Below, piece after piece: positions 17,793 through 25,728 of a DNA stretch of 64,000 nt. The position numbers and the translations under genes are program-made. Under the pieces are notes generated by a model that was not told the origin of the DNA, did no database searches, and saw only the letters and a list, made by a program, of their open reading frames with translations. The DNA is taken from contig NZ_KB907988.1 in assembly GCF_000382265.1 (NCBI RefSeq), forward strand, positions 18,142-82,141. Direction: 5' to 3'. The stretch is from Yoonia vestfoldensis DSM 16212. Lineage in GTDB: Bacteria > Pseudomonadota > Alphaproteobacteria > Rhodobacterales > Rhodobacteraceae. The first letter of the stretch is position 1. Each line of letters starts with the position of its first letter.

Positions 17793-18727
17793 TCGCCTGC
17801 TCTCGCAAAGCCCGCAACCAGCGTTTCAACGGCTGCGATATTGCGGGGTCCGGGTGTTGCCTCAACGTATTCCAGCACGACGAAGCGGTTGTTTCTGACC
17901 GCATCAATCTCGGCAAAGGCCGCGTTTTCGCGCATGAAGGCGATCTTTTGTTCTGCCGTCACATCACCATAGTTCACGATCACCACCACTTCCGGGTTGC
18001 GCTCCACGACAGCTTCCCAACCCACGACGGCCCAGCTTTTCTCCAAATCACCCATGATGTTCACGCCGCCTGCGGCTTCGATAAGGGCGGTTGGCATGGC
18101 GTAGCGACCTGCCGTAAATGGTGCATCTTCGCCGCTGTCATAGACGAAAACTCGCATGGGATCGGCCAGGTCGACAGCCGACGTCACTTCGGCCAATCGT
18201 GCGCGATACCCCTCCACAAGGGCCTCAGCCCGGTCGCTGACGCCAAAGATCGTGCCAAGGTTCAGGATGTCCTGATACATCGTATCCATGCTGGCCTCGG
18301 GCATGGACATGATGTGAGTGCAGCTTTCGGTCAACTCATAGACCGCGATGCCGAAAGGGGCGATTGTATCCGGCGTCACTTCGCCCCCGACTTTCATGCC
18401 ATAATTCCAACCTGCAAAGAAGAAGTCGGGCTCAGCACCGACCAGCACTTCCTTGGAGGGGTATTTCTCGGACAGCTCCAGAAGCTCTGCGATACCCTCG
18501 CGCATCTCTGCGTCCAGCGTCTTCCAGCCGGAAATGCCGGTATATCCGACCATCCGGTCGCGAAGACCCAGAACGAGCATCATCTCGGTCAGGTTAACAT
18601 CGTTGGAAATCGCGCGTTCGGGTGGTGCATCGAAAGTCACCTCCCGATCACAGCTTTGCACCGTAACGGGGAAAGCGGCGGCGGCAGTTGCAGAAAACAG
18701 CAGGGCGGCAATGCTCAATCGTATCAT
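17789..18727 (-). CDS. Periplasmic metal-chelate binding protein (FecB/BtuF-type)
   Basis: A 312-residue class III binding protein. It has a signal peptide (MIRLSIAALLFSATAAAAFP) and two lobes typical of the family (RAISNDVNLTEMMLVLGL and WEAVVERNPEVVVIVNYGD). It delivers a chelate to the FecCD permease and its ATPase. Substrate cannot be read from sequence. The Zur-type operator at the head of the gene run and the DUF1636 neighbour favour zinc-related ligands over ferric siderophores. Confidence 0.88.
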   Translation of the reverse strand: MIRLSIAALLFSATAAAAFPVTVQSCDREVTFDAPPERAISNDVNLTEMMLVLGLRDRMVGYTGISGWKTLDAEMREGIAELLELSEKYPSKEVLVGAEPDFFFAGWNYGMKVGGEVTPDTIAPFGIAVYELTESCTHIMSMPEASMDTMYQDILNLGTIFGVSDRAEALVEGYRARLAEVTSAVDLADPMRVFVYDSGEDAPFTAGRYAMPTALIEAAGGVNIMGDLEKSWAVVGWEAVVERNPEVVVIVNYGDVTAEQKIAFMRENAAFAEIDAVRNNRFVVLEYVEATPGPRNIAAVETLVAGFARAGE

Positions 18728-18739
18728 GTTGGTCCTCGT

Positions 18740-19519
18740 TCAGGGGTTCAGGTGGAAAGCGAAGCGCGGAGCGGGACCGGAGCGGTCTACCTCGGCGCGG
18801 ATATCGAAAGCGGTGGCCAGATAGGCCTCGGTCAGCGCCTCAGCGGGCGGGCCGTCACACAGAATGCGTCCGTCGTGCAGCACGATCACCCGGTCGGCGA
18901 ATTGTGCGGCAAGGGTCAGATCATGGAGCGTGGCGATCACGGTCAGACCAAGGCCGCGCAGAAGGGCCAGCAGTTCAAGCTGATGGCGGATATCGAGATG
19001 GTTTGTCGGCTCATCCAGCACAATGACGCGCGGTTCCTGTACGAGGGCGCGCGCCACCATGACCCGCTGCCGCTCGCCCCCCGACAGGGTGCCAAAGGGG
19101 CGGTCCGCCATTGCGATCAGGTCCATCCGAGCCAGTGCCTGCGCGACGATCTCGCCATCGCGTGCGCCGGGGCCAGCGCCCCAGCCCTGCCTGTGCGGCA
19201 GCCGTCCCAGCGAAGCGATCTGGCGCGGGGTCAATGCGAAATCCGTCGGCTGCTCCTGCAATACTGTCGCGACGATCCGTGCAACCTCGGGCGGGCGCAT
19301 CTGCCAGATGTCCCGTCCAGCCAGCATGACCTTGCCCTGTCGCGGTGCCTGAAACCGGTAGATGAGACGCAGAAGCGATGATTTCCCCGCCCCGTTCGCG
19401 CCGCAGATCGCAAGGACCTGCCCGGTCGGAACGGAAATCGAGATGTCACGCAGGATATCGTACCCTCCGCGTGGACCCCAATGAACCGATGTCAGTTCCA
19501 CATCCGGCGTCGCGATCAT
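18740..19519 (-). CDS. FepC/BtuD-type ABC transporter ATPase
   Basis: A 259-residue ATPase with Walker A GANGAGKSS (40-48), signature LSGGERQRV and Walker B VIVLDEPTNHLD. It energises the adjacent FecCD permease. It overlaps the DUF1636 gene by four bases and precedes the binding protein by 12 bases, which shows operon organisation. Confidence 0.92.
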   Translation of the reverse strand: MIATPDVELTSVHWGPRGGYDILRDISISVPTGQVLAICGANGAGKSSLLRLIYRFQAPRQGKVMLAGRDIWQMRPPEVARIVATVLQEQPTDFALTPRQIASLGRLPHRQGWGAGPGARDGEIVAQALARMDLIAMADRPFGTLSGGERQRVMVARALVQEPRVIVLDEPTNHLDIRHQLELLALLRGLGLTVIATLHDLTLAAQFADRVIVLHDGRILCDGPPAEALTEAYLATAFDIRAEVDRSGPAPRFAFHLNP

Positions 19520-19950
19520 GCGCTGACCTCCGGTTCAACGGGTCTTGCTGCCGGTATCCGCGCCAAAGTGTAATCCGCCAGCTTTCCCGGGCGGTCGCCC
19601 GACCGGCACCAGCCGTCGTCGAGCGACACGTACAGTTCCGCGAACGTCACGATGTCGGCGATGTCCGCCTGCGGATCAAGATCGCTAAAGAACCAAGTCG
19701 CTTTGCCAGCCGCGCAGACCGCAACCGTGCAGGGCCGCCCGCACCCGGCCATGCAGGCGCTACCGGTGACTTCCATAATGCCGCCAAGTCCTGCTGTTTC
19801 GATGGCATCGCGCAGGGCGGGCAGCATGCGCTCGCCCGGTCTGTCGGTTTTGCCCGCGTGACGACAGGTCTGACACACTAGAATCTGATGCGGCGCGGAT
19901 TGCGTAACACTGTAGGCGGGCGTGGGAATGGGACGTATGGGGGCCGTCAT
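19516..19950 (-). CDS. DUF1636 cysteine-rich metal-binding protein
   Basis: A 144-residue protein starting MTAPIRPIPTP. It has CQTCRHAG near the N-terminus and CMAGCGRPCTVAVC in the middle, the cysteine pattern of DUF1636 (predicted metal-binding or thioredoxin-like [2Fe-2S] ferredoxin fold). An upstream in-frame start at 20052 would lie inside the HisI gene and is less likely. It is coupled to the ABC ATPase. A role in metal handling with the importer is inferred from context. Confidence 0.8.
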   Translation of the reverse strand: MTAPIRPIPTPAYSVTQSAPHQILVCQTCRHAGKTDRPGERMLPALRDAIETAGLGGIMEVTGSACMAGCGRPCTVAVCAAGKATWFFSDLDPQADIADIVTFAELYVSLDDGWCRSGDRPGKLADYTLARIPAARPVEPEVSA

Positions 19951-20020
19951 GAGTATTCCGTCGCCTGAATTGACGCTCTTACACTGCACGGCATGTAATT
20001 TATATCGACCCGAACCCTCA

Positions 20021-20512
20021 TCACAGGATCGTCGGGTTGGGGGCATCGCCATAGACGATTGCCGGATCGAACAGCTTGCGGTCTTCGCTGAACGTCAGTG
20101 CCCCATCGGCGTCCGGCCCGACCGGAACGCGGCGATAGAAACAGGACCGATAGCCGACATGGCAGGACCCGCCGTTGCCCGCGACGTCGACCCGCAGCCA
20201 GATCGCGTCCTGATCATCGTCGATCCGCATCTCGATCACCCGCTGGACCAAGCCTGAGGTCGCACCCTTGTGCCAGACGGCCTGCCGCGTGCGGCTGAAA
20301 TAATGCGCTTCGCCCCTCTTGATCGTCCGTTCGAGCGCTGCGGCATTCATCCAGCCGATCATCAACACCACTCCATCACCTGCGTCCGTGGTGACGCAGG
20401 GCATCAGACCGTCCATTGGAAAGCGGGGCGCGAGCAGACTGCCCTCCTCGACCCCGACGACTGTGCGGCGGGGGTGAAAGACAGGGTCGTGTAAATTGCG
20501 TTCAGTTGCCAT
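20021..20512 (-). CDS. HisI-like phosphoribosyl-AMP cyclohydrolase paralogue, zinc cysteine replaced
   Basis: A 163-residue protein clearly homologous to HisI, which opens the phosphoribosyl-AMP ring in histidine synthesis (GEAHYFSRTRQAVWHKGATSG...). Canonical HisI binds catalytic zinc with three cysteines: one inside D-C-D-x-D and two in CHTGxRSC. Here the first motif reads DDDQD, so that cysteine is aspartate, while CHVGYRSC is kept and the spacing is two residues longer. ATG 20512 is chosen; it lies six bases from a 22-bp palindromic Zur-like operator. It is probably a zinc-sparing backup enzyme. Confidence 0.88.
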   Translation of the reverse strand: MATERNLHDPVFHPRRTVVGVEEGSLLAPRFPMDGLMPCVTTDAGDGVVLMIGWMNAAALERTIKRGEAHYFSRTRQAVWHKGATSGLVQRVIEMRIDDDQDAIWLRVDVAGNGGSCHVGYRSCFYRRVPVGPDADGALTFSEDRKLFDPAIVYGDAPNPTIL

Positions 20513-20518
20513 ATGCAA

Positions 20519-20540
20519 ACGTTATGTCATAACATAACGT
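20519..20540. promoter_or_regulatory. Zur-like operator of the HisI-DUF1636-ABC operon
   Basis: This near-perfect 22-bp palindrome has the core gttatgtcataac (20521-20533) and outer arms acgttat and ataacgt. The same 13-base core recurs at 20691-20703 upstream of the divergent COG0523 gene. It sits directly against the hisI-like start, so bound repressor would block transcription or initiation. Confidence 0.85.
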
Positions 20541-20689
20541 ACTGCAATGCTTAAATTGCCTCCTCGGATCAAGCAAAAGACGTCCAGTTCAGGGCTGCTA
20601 TCTCGATAGCCTTCTCCATGAAGAGCATGAAGGGCAGAACACCCTCGAAGTGCAGTTAACGACCTCTCCCGCTCTTCCAAGACTTTATT

Positions 20690-20704
20690 TGTTATGTCAT
20701 AACA
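20690..20704. promoter_or_regulatory. Zur-like operator of the second COG0523 gene
   Basis: The 15-bp palindrome tgttatgtcataaca is identical in its core to the operator at 20519-20540. It lies 36 bases before the COG0523 start at 20741. The 150 bases between the two operators hold no gene. Confidence 0.85.
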
Positions 20705-20740
20705 TTCCACGAATCATTTATATTTGGAACTGTTACCAGC

Positions 20741-21841
20741 ATGTCTCAACCCGCATCACCAACAGACACCCGCCTTCCGGTCACACTTCTGACTGGCTTC
20801 CTCGGCGCGGGGAAAACGACACTGCTAAATGCGGTGCTCGGGGCGACGAAAGGACCGAAGATTGCCGTTATCGTGAACGAATTCGGTGAGGCCGGTCTTG
20901 ACCACGACCTGATCGAAGCGGTCGACGAAGAAATCGTTCTCATGCAGTCGGGCTGCCTGTGCTGTTCTGTCCGGGGCGATCTGGCGCGCACGATGGCAGA
21001 CCTGATCGACCGCAGACAGAATGGAGACATCTCCTTCGAGCGTGTGATAATCGAGACGACCGGCCTGGCCGAACCTGGGTCGATCCTGCAAACCCTGCTG
21101 GTTGATCCATATCTTGCGCGCAACGTGCGCATGGATGGCGTCGTCACTGTTGCGGATGCCGCCACCGGGCAAGACACGCTCGACCGCCAGTTCGAGGCCG
21201 TTTCGCAGATTGCGATGGCGGACCTGCTGGTGCTCAGCAAGACTGATCTCGTCCCGGCAGCGACAGCGAAGGCCTTTGAGACACGGCTCAGCGCGCTTAA
21301 CCCAACGGCGCGCATTCTACGCGCAAGCCGAGGAGAACTTCCGAATGGAGCCCTGTGGGAGCTGAGTGGGTTGCGAGTGACCGCCACACCCGAACAGACG
21401 CTTGGCTGGCTTACCCCCCGCGACCCTGCTCGGGCTGCCGATCCGTTCAACAACCTTTCTGGTCTTGCTCCAACGCGCTCCGCGGCCGATCTGACACTTC
21501 CCCCCCACGACGCGCGGATCGGCACAGCCTCTATCGTTCTGGACGATCCTATTCCTCCGGTCGCCTTCGACATGTGGCTCGACACACTGATCGCCCTGCG
21601 CGGACCCGACATCCTTCGCGTGAAGGGGATCGTGTTTCTCGAAGGGATCGAGAAACCCTTCGTTTTCCACGGCGTCCAGCATGTGTTCGACCCGCCCGTT
21701 CCCATGCGGAACTGGCCCGGCGGCGACCGGCGCTCGCGCATCGTCGTGATCGCGCGCGACATCACCCGCCCCGAACTTGTGCGCAGCCTCGACATGCTGC
21801 GCGCCCGCCTTCCCGAGAACACCAATGCTCTCCCATTCTGA
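20741..21841 (+). CDS. COG0523 metal chaperone GTPase
   Basis: A 366-residue G3E GTPase with Walker [10 protein letters not shown] (19-27), CxCC as CLCC (72-75) and the guanine-binding SKTD motif. The C-terminal CobW domain ends RARLPENTNALPF. It lacks the long histidine stretch of many members. Transcribed from a Zur-like operator and divergent from the HisI paralogue, it is probably a zinc-delivery chaperone induced by zinc limitation. A broken relative follows 12 bases downstream. Confidence 0.92.
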   Translation: MSQPASPTDTRLPVTLLTGFLGAGKTTLLNAVLGATKGPKIAVIVNEFGEAGLDHDLIEAVDEEIVLMQSGCLCCSVRGDLARTMADLIDRRQNGDISFERVIIETTGLAEPGSILQTLLVDPYLARNVRMDGVVTVADAATGQDTLDRQFEAVSQIAMADLLVLSKTDLVPAATAKAFETRLSALNPTARILRASRGELPNGALWELSGLRVTATPEQTLGWLTPRDPARAADPFNNLSGLAPTRSAADLTLPPHDARIGTASIVLDDPIPPVAFDMWLDTLIALRGPDILRVKGIVFLEGIEKPFVFHGVQHVFDPPVPMRNWPGGDRRSRIVVIARDITRPELVRSLDMLRARLPENTNALPF

Positions 21842-21853
21842 GGAATCCTTTGC

Positions 21854-22629
21854 ATGACCGATCAAAAACTGCCCGTTACCGTCCTCTCCGGCTTTCTGGG
21901 TGCCGGAAAGACCACGTTATTGAATTGCGTTCTTAACAACCGTGAAGGGCGGCGGGTGTCGTGCTGAACAAGGTTGCGGACGCGGCACCGCACCGGGTGG
22001 ACGCCGCCCGCAAGATTATCCGAAGTCTCAATGCCAATGCGCGGATCATCGAGACCAGCCACTCCGACGTGCCCGCGGGCGCCATCCTGAACACCGGGCT
22101 TTTCGATTTCGAGAAAGCGCAAGAGCATCCGATGTGGGCCAAGGAGCTTTATGGCTTTGCCGACCATGTGCCCAAAACCGAGGAATACGGTGTAAAGTCG
22201 TTCGTGTACCGCGCCCGGCAACCCTTCGATCCTTCGAGGATTCTTGCCCTGCTGAATGGCGATCTGCCCGGCGTGATCCGCGCCAAAGGGCACTTCTGGA
22301 TTGCGACGCGGCCCGAATGGGCGGCCGAGTTTTCGCTTGCGGGTTCGCTGTCGTCCGTCAAACCGCTGGGCACCTGGTGGGCATCTGTTCCGAGGGACCG
22401 CTGGCCAGATCAGGACGGCGCGCGCACCTACATGATCGAACATTGGTCCGAGCCATGGGGCGACCGGCGACAGGAGATCGTGTTCATCGGTGCGGATATC
22501 GACTGGCCACGGCTCAAGGCGCGGCTCGACGCGGCGCTGGTGCCCGAACACCTCGCGCCCTCGCCGGACATGCTGCCCGATCTGCCCGATGCTTTTCCCG
22601 TCTGGCGCAGGACCGAGGCCGCGGCATGA
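21854..22629 (+). pseudogene. COG0523 GTPase with large internal deletion
   Basis: The gene starts [23 protein letters not shown] with ttgcATG context and reads to REGRRV, then a stop (TGA 21965-21967). From about 21961 another frame resumes at [10 protein letters not shown] and continues to a normal C-terminus (VFIGADIDWPRLKARLDAAL). The middle, with the Mg-binding and CxCC motifs and roughly 140 codons, is missing. The resuming part resembles the longer ZigA/YjiA-like subgroup. The deletion inactivates it. Confidence 0.88.
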
Positions 22630-23261
22630 TGTTTGAGGGCGGAGTCTTACAGGACGCCAATTTCGGGGTGTGCGTCGTAGACGCGTTCGAAGGCTTCAGC
22701 GTGATCGCCAAACCCGGTTGCACCGCCGCGATCTGGCGGCGGCAACCGCTGCCGGAGTTCCAGACATGGATCGATCAGCTGGACCCCGGCAGGCTACCGA
22801 CTGCCCGCCTGATCCTGCGGGCCCAGACGGTGCGGGCCGCCGCGTCGGAGATTTGCGCACTTTCAGAAGCCCCCGACAATACCCAGCAAGCGCGCCTGAT
22901 CGACGACATTGCTGCACTTGCCGAGCTGTTCGCGGCGCTGATGCAAGCGCCGTTCCTGCGTCTGCGGCTTGAACGCGTGACGACAAATGCGTGTCACAAG
23001 TTCCATATAGACGCCGTGACGGCGCGGCTGATCTGCACCTATCGCGGGACCGGTACGCAATACGGTGTCTCACCCGATGGCGCTGAACCGCGCCGTGTCT
23101 TTACCGTACCGACCGGCGCGCCGATCGTGCTGCGCGGGACGCTTTGGCCGGAACACCCGAGATCTCGACTGCTGCACCGCTCGCCACCGATTGAAGCGAC
23201 CGGCGAGACACGGCTCGTGCTGGTTCTCGACCCGGTGTTCGATCCGGAGGACGCGGTGTGA
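22626..23261 (+). CDS. DUF1826 family protein
   Basis: A 211-residue protein (MMFEGGVLQDANFGVCVV...) resembling DUF1826, a family commonly found beside zinc-related COG0523 genes. It contains TTNACHKFHIDAVTARLICTY, with Cys and two His that could bind metal, and a C-terminal cupin-like strand region. The ATGA start overlaps the stop of the broken COG0523 gene, so it was translationally coupled to it. Biochemical activity is unknown. Confidence 0.75.
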   Translation: MMFEGGVLQDANFGVCVVDAFEGFSVIAKPGCTAAIWRRQPLPEFQTWIDQLDPGRLPTARLILRAQTVRAAASEICALSEAPDNTQQARLIDDIAALAELFAALMQAPFLRLRLERVTTNACHKFHIDAVTARLICTYRGTGTQYGVSPDGAEPRRVFTVPTGAPIVLRGTLWPEHPRSRLLHRSPPIEATGETRLVLVLDPVFDPEDAV

Positions 23262-23578
23262 GTGGCAATCTCGGGGCCACAACGCTCAAGCGCCGACGCA
23301 GATCAGGCGATCCAATGCGCGCCTTCGACGCCCTTCCCAGGCCGCTGCGCCGTTGGCTTGCCGGGGCCGCCCTGCCCTGGTCGCCTGCCTCATGTCGGCG
23401 GGTGTGGGACAGGGCGCGCCGCAAGGGTCTGAGCACGCAGGACACGCTTCAACTTCTTTCACGCGCGGAGATGAACACCCTCGCGCGCGACCGTCAGCAC
23501 ACCATCATTCACATCTCATCCGGCACCCTCGCATCGCAAATGCACTCGAGCCTGCCTTCATCTCACGCAAGGAATTGA
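23258..23578 (+). CDS. DUF6525-like protein
   Basis: A 106-residue frame starting with GTG that overlaps the DUF1826 stop. The core RAFDALPRPLRRWLAGAALPWSPASCRRVW...GLS...LLSRAE resembles DUF6525 of Rhodobacteraceae. The last residues (HIISSGTLASQMHSS-like) may be extended past the normal end. It is the third member of the COG0523-DUF1826 run. Function unknown. Confidence 0.65.
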   Translation: MSGNLGATTLKRRRRSGDPMRAFDALPRPLRRWLAGAALPWSPASCRRVWDRARRKGLSTQDTLQLLSRAEMNTLARDRQHTIIHISSGTLASQMHSSLPSSHARN

Positions 23579-23580
23579 AT

Positions 23581-23625
23581 ATGCGTTTTCTCTCAAGGCT
23601 GGCCACGGCAGCTGCTCTGATGAGC
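23581..23625 (+). pseudogene. Signal-peptide stub of a truncated gene
   Basis: An aagga ribosome site precedes ATG 23581, which encodes MRFLSRLATAAALMS, a good start of a secreted protein. The sequence then runs into DNA containing an IS21-type hairpin and transposase fragment. This stub marks where the zinc island was cut by a mobile element. Confidence 0.55.
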
Positions 23626-23638
23626 GACAACCATCTTG

Positions 23639-23694
23639 GCCGGTGGGGCTGGACGGAAGACGGGCTTGCCCGTTTGGAGGGCAGCCCCACCGGC
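23639..23694. repeat. Nested inverted repeat at IS21 remnant end
   Basis: Arms gccggtggggctg (23639-23651) and cagccccaccggc (23682-23694) are perfect complements. They enclose a second small hairpin, cgggcttgcccg (23661-23672). It stands between the stub gene and the istA fragment, so it may be part of the IS left end or a strong transcription block. Confidence 0.6.
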
Positions 23695-23774
23695 CTGATT
23701 AATTTTGGGAATAGGTGCTGGTCGCTGCGGGTTGGTAAGCCGGGTTTCTCTGCCATCAAACGGAGGACCCGGGT

Positions 23775-24240
23775 TGGCCTACAAACCCATCACCGACCAG
23801 CAATTGAGATTATACATGACCGACCTTCAAAATCACAGTCAGCGCACAGCGGCTGCCCGCGCCGGGTTCAGCGAACGAACCGCCCGTCGCTTCGATGCCG
23901 ACCCGACACCGCCCTCAAAGCGCAAGATCGCTCATGAGCGCACGGTGAGCGATCCTCTCGAACGCTATTGGGAGATCGACCTTCTCCCTCTTTTGGAAAT
24001 GGACAGCGCGTTGCAGGCGGTCACCCTGTTGCGCCACCTTCAAAGCGCACATCCACTGGCGTTCCCCGACGACCGTATTCGGCGCACCCTGGAGCGGCGG
24101 GTGCGGCAGTGGCGGGCGCTGAGTGGCCCCGAGCGCGACATCATCTTCCGCCAGACGCCGGAGCCGGGATACATGGGCCAGTCAGACTTCACCCATGCCG
24201 ACGAGCCGGGCGTGATGATCGCAGGCCAGCCGTTCCCGCA
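23775..24240 (+). pseudogene. IS21-family transposase (IstA) 5' fragment
   Basis: From TTG 23775 the frame reads LAYKPITDQQLRLYMTDLQ...RTAAARAGFSERTARRF and onward to QSDFTHADEPGVMIAGQPFPH. These are the N-terminal HTH and the start of the catalytic domain of an IS21-type IstA. After about 24237 it runs into unrelated DNA, so the catalytic core and IstB are missing. It is a dead remnant joined to the phage lysis cassette. Confidence 0.85.
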
Positions 24241-24334
24241 CCCGACCCGCCCCCGGCGGGCAATGCCCGCCAGATCGTAAAGTCTGCGCGGCATTGCCGC
24301 GCGGGGGCGGGTTTTGCATTTCTGGAGCCCACTC

Positions 24335-25009
24335 ATGCCGACCACGACCTATACCCATTTCCGCGACGTGCCCGAAAGCGCCTGGCGCTGGCCGAGCTTT
24401 TCCCCGGCCGAGATTGCATGCCGCGGCACCGGCGCGATCAAGATCAACACCGAGGCGATGGACAAGCTGCAGAGCCTGCGCAATCGCCTCGGCAAACCTC
24501 TGATCGTGCGGTCGGGCTATCGCAGCTCCAGCCACAACTGGGCGGTTGGCGGGGCACCGGCCTCCAAGCACATGCTGGGCACCGCGTTCGACATCGCCAT
24601 GTCGAACCATGATCCCGCCATTTTCGCCGAGGCGGCACGCGCCGTGGGTTTTCTGGGCTTTGGCACTTATCCTCGCTCGGGTTTCATGCACATCGACCTC
24701 GGCCCCTCGCTGTCCTGGGGTGAACCGTTCGCCCCGCGCGCCACGCCCTTTGTGCCGGAAATTGCCCCTGCCCGCGAAGTGTTGGCAGACAGCCGCACCC
24801 TGAAAGGTGGTGGAGCAGCCGGGATCGCCACCGTCGGCGCGGCCGTTGTTGAAGCCGCGCAGGACGTCTTGGCAGAAACTCAATCCGCCATTCTGCCTCT
24901 GGTGCCCTACCTCGACACCCTGCGCTGGGTGTTCATCGCCGTGGCGCTGATCGGCATCGCCGTCGCCATCCACGCCCGGATCGACGACTGGAAACGAGGC
25001 CAGCGGTGA
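24335..25009 (+). CDS. Phage endolysin, peptidase M15 family, with C-terminal membrane segment
   Basis: A 224-residue endolysin that would cleave peptidoglycan peptide bridges. The M15_3 zinc site is visible as H79 and D86 (SKHMLGTAFD) and H119 (FMHID). A hydrophobic segment near residues 195-215 (WVFIAVALIGIAVAIHA) could anchor it. ATG 24335 follows a tggag ribosome site. It begins a three-gene lysis cassette with overlapping spanin genes, the only late phage functions left here. Confidence 0.88.
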   Translation: MPTTTYTHFRDVPESAWRWPSFSPAEIACRGTGAIKINTEAMDKLQSLRNRLGKPLIVRSGYRSSSHNWAVGGAPASKHMLGTAFDIAMSNHDPAIFAEAARAVGFLGFGTYPRSGFMHIDLGPSLSWGEPFAPRATPFVPEIAPAREVLADSRTLKGGGAAGIATVGAAVVEAAQDVLAETQSAILPLVPYLDTLRWVFIAVALIGIAVAIHARIDDWKRGQR

Positions 25010-25260
25010 TGGGCTTCATTGCAGCGATCCTCACCAGCGGCCCGGCGCGCAAAGCGCTGGGCCTGCTTTTGGCCACCACCACCATCGCCCTCTTCCTCCT
25101 GAACCTGCGCCGTGCAGGTGAGCGATCTGGGAGGCTGGCCGAGCGATTTGCAACAACGGAGAAGACAAATGAAATTCATCGCCAGATGCTGGACGCCGCC
25201 AGCCGTCGTCCCCCTGATCGCGATGCTCTGGCTCAGCGGATGCGCAACGGTCAGTTCTGA
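25006..25260 (+). CDS. Rz-like inner-membrane spanin
   Basis: An 84-residue protein with one N-terminal membrane segment (about 18-34) and a charged helical periplasmic part (ERSGRLAERFATTEKTNEIHRQM), as in i-spanins. It overlaps the endolysin by four bases and has the outer-membrane partner gene embedded in another frame, the classic Rz/Rz1 layout. Confidence 0.75.
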   Translation: MMGFIAAILTSGPARKALGLLLATTTIALFLLNLRRAGERSGRLAERFATTEKTNEIHRQMLDAASRRPPDRDALAQRMRNGQF

Positions 25261-25414
25261 CGCACGCGCGCCATGTCCGCCCGTGGTACTCTACAGCGTC
25301 ACCGAACAGGCGCGCGCCGCATCCGAAGTGGCTGCCCTGCCAGAGCGCGCGGTCGTTGTCCGGATGCTAAGCGATTACGCCGTTCTGCGCGATCAGGTAC
25401 GGGCGTGCATATGA
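25169..25414 (+). CDS. Rz1-like outer-membrane spanin lipoprotein
   Basis: An 81-residue protein starting MKFIARCWTPPAVVPLIAML with lipobox LSGC (cysteine near residue 25) followed by a small hydrophilic domain. It overlaps the Rz-like gene by 92 bases in a different frame. With its partner it would fuse inner and outer membranes at lysis. Confidence 0.75.
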   Translation: MKFIARCWTPPAVVPLIAMLWLSGCATVSSDARAPCPPVVLYSVTEQARAASEVAALPERAVVVRMLSDYAVLRDQVRACI

Positions 25415-25728
25415 CTGCTGGGCTGGGCTCCAAACCGACAAGAAGTACAAGGCGGCTAGATAATGGGATGACCGACTCAGTGGGCGGTGAGCTGCCGTTC
25501 GCTGCGATCTGCATGAGTGACCGCAGTGCGGACAAACGACCTTTTTGTGCATCTGCAGCATTTCGGCCTCACCAGTGAGTATCGAAAACGCAAAACAGCC
25601 AACAGCTCAATTTTCAAAGCTTTGTCGCAAACAGAAACCCATGCGGCGCTGCAGCATAAGTTCACATCGATTGTCGATATAACCTCATGATGATCACAGG
25701 AGCACCATAGGGCGCGAAAGGGCATTTC
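25415..25728. other. Intergenic region without recognisable gene
   Basis: This 314-bp stretch between the lysis cassette and the MFS gene shows no convincing reading frame on either strand. It probably contains the phage-host junction and the MFS promoter. I could not identify an attachment core. Confidence 0.4.

Noticed and set aside
16762-19381. Long plus-strand frames opposite the FecBCD genes
   Set aside because: They are antisense to well-defined ABC transporter genes and show no domain features of their own.
20746-21855. A 369-codon minus-strand frame opposite the second COG0523 gene
   Set aside because: The plus strand holds all G3E GTPase motifs; the antisense frame has no recognisable pattern.
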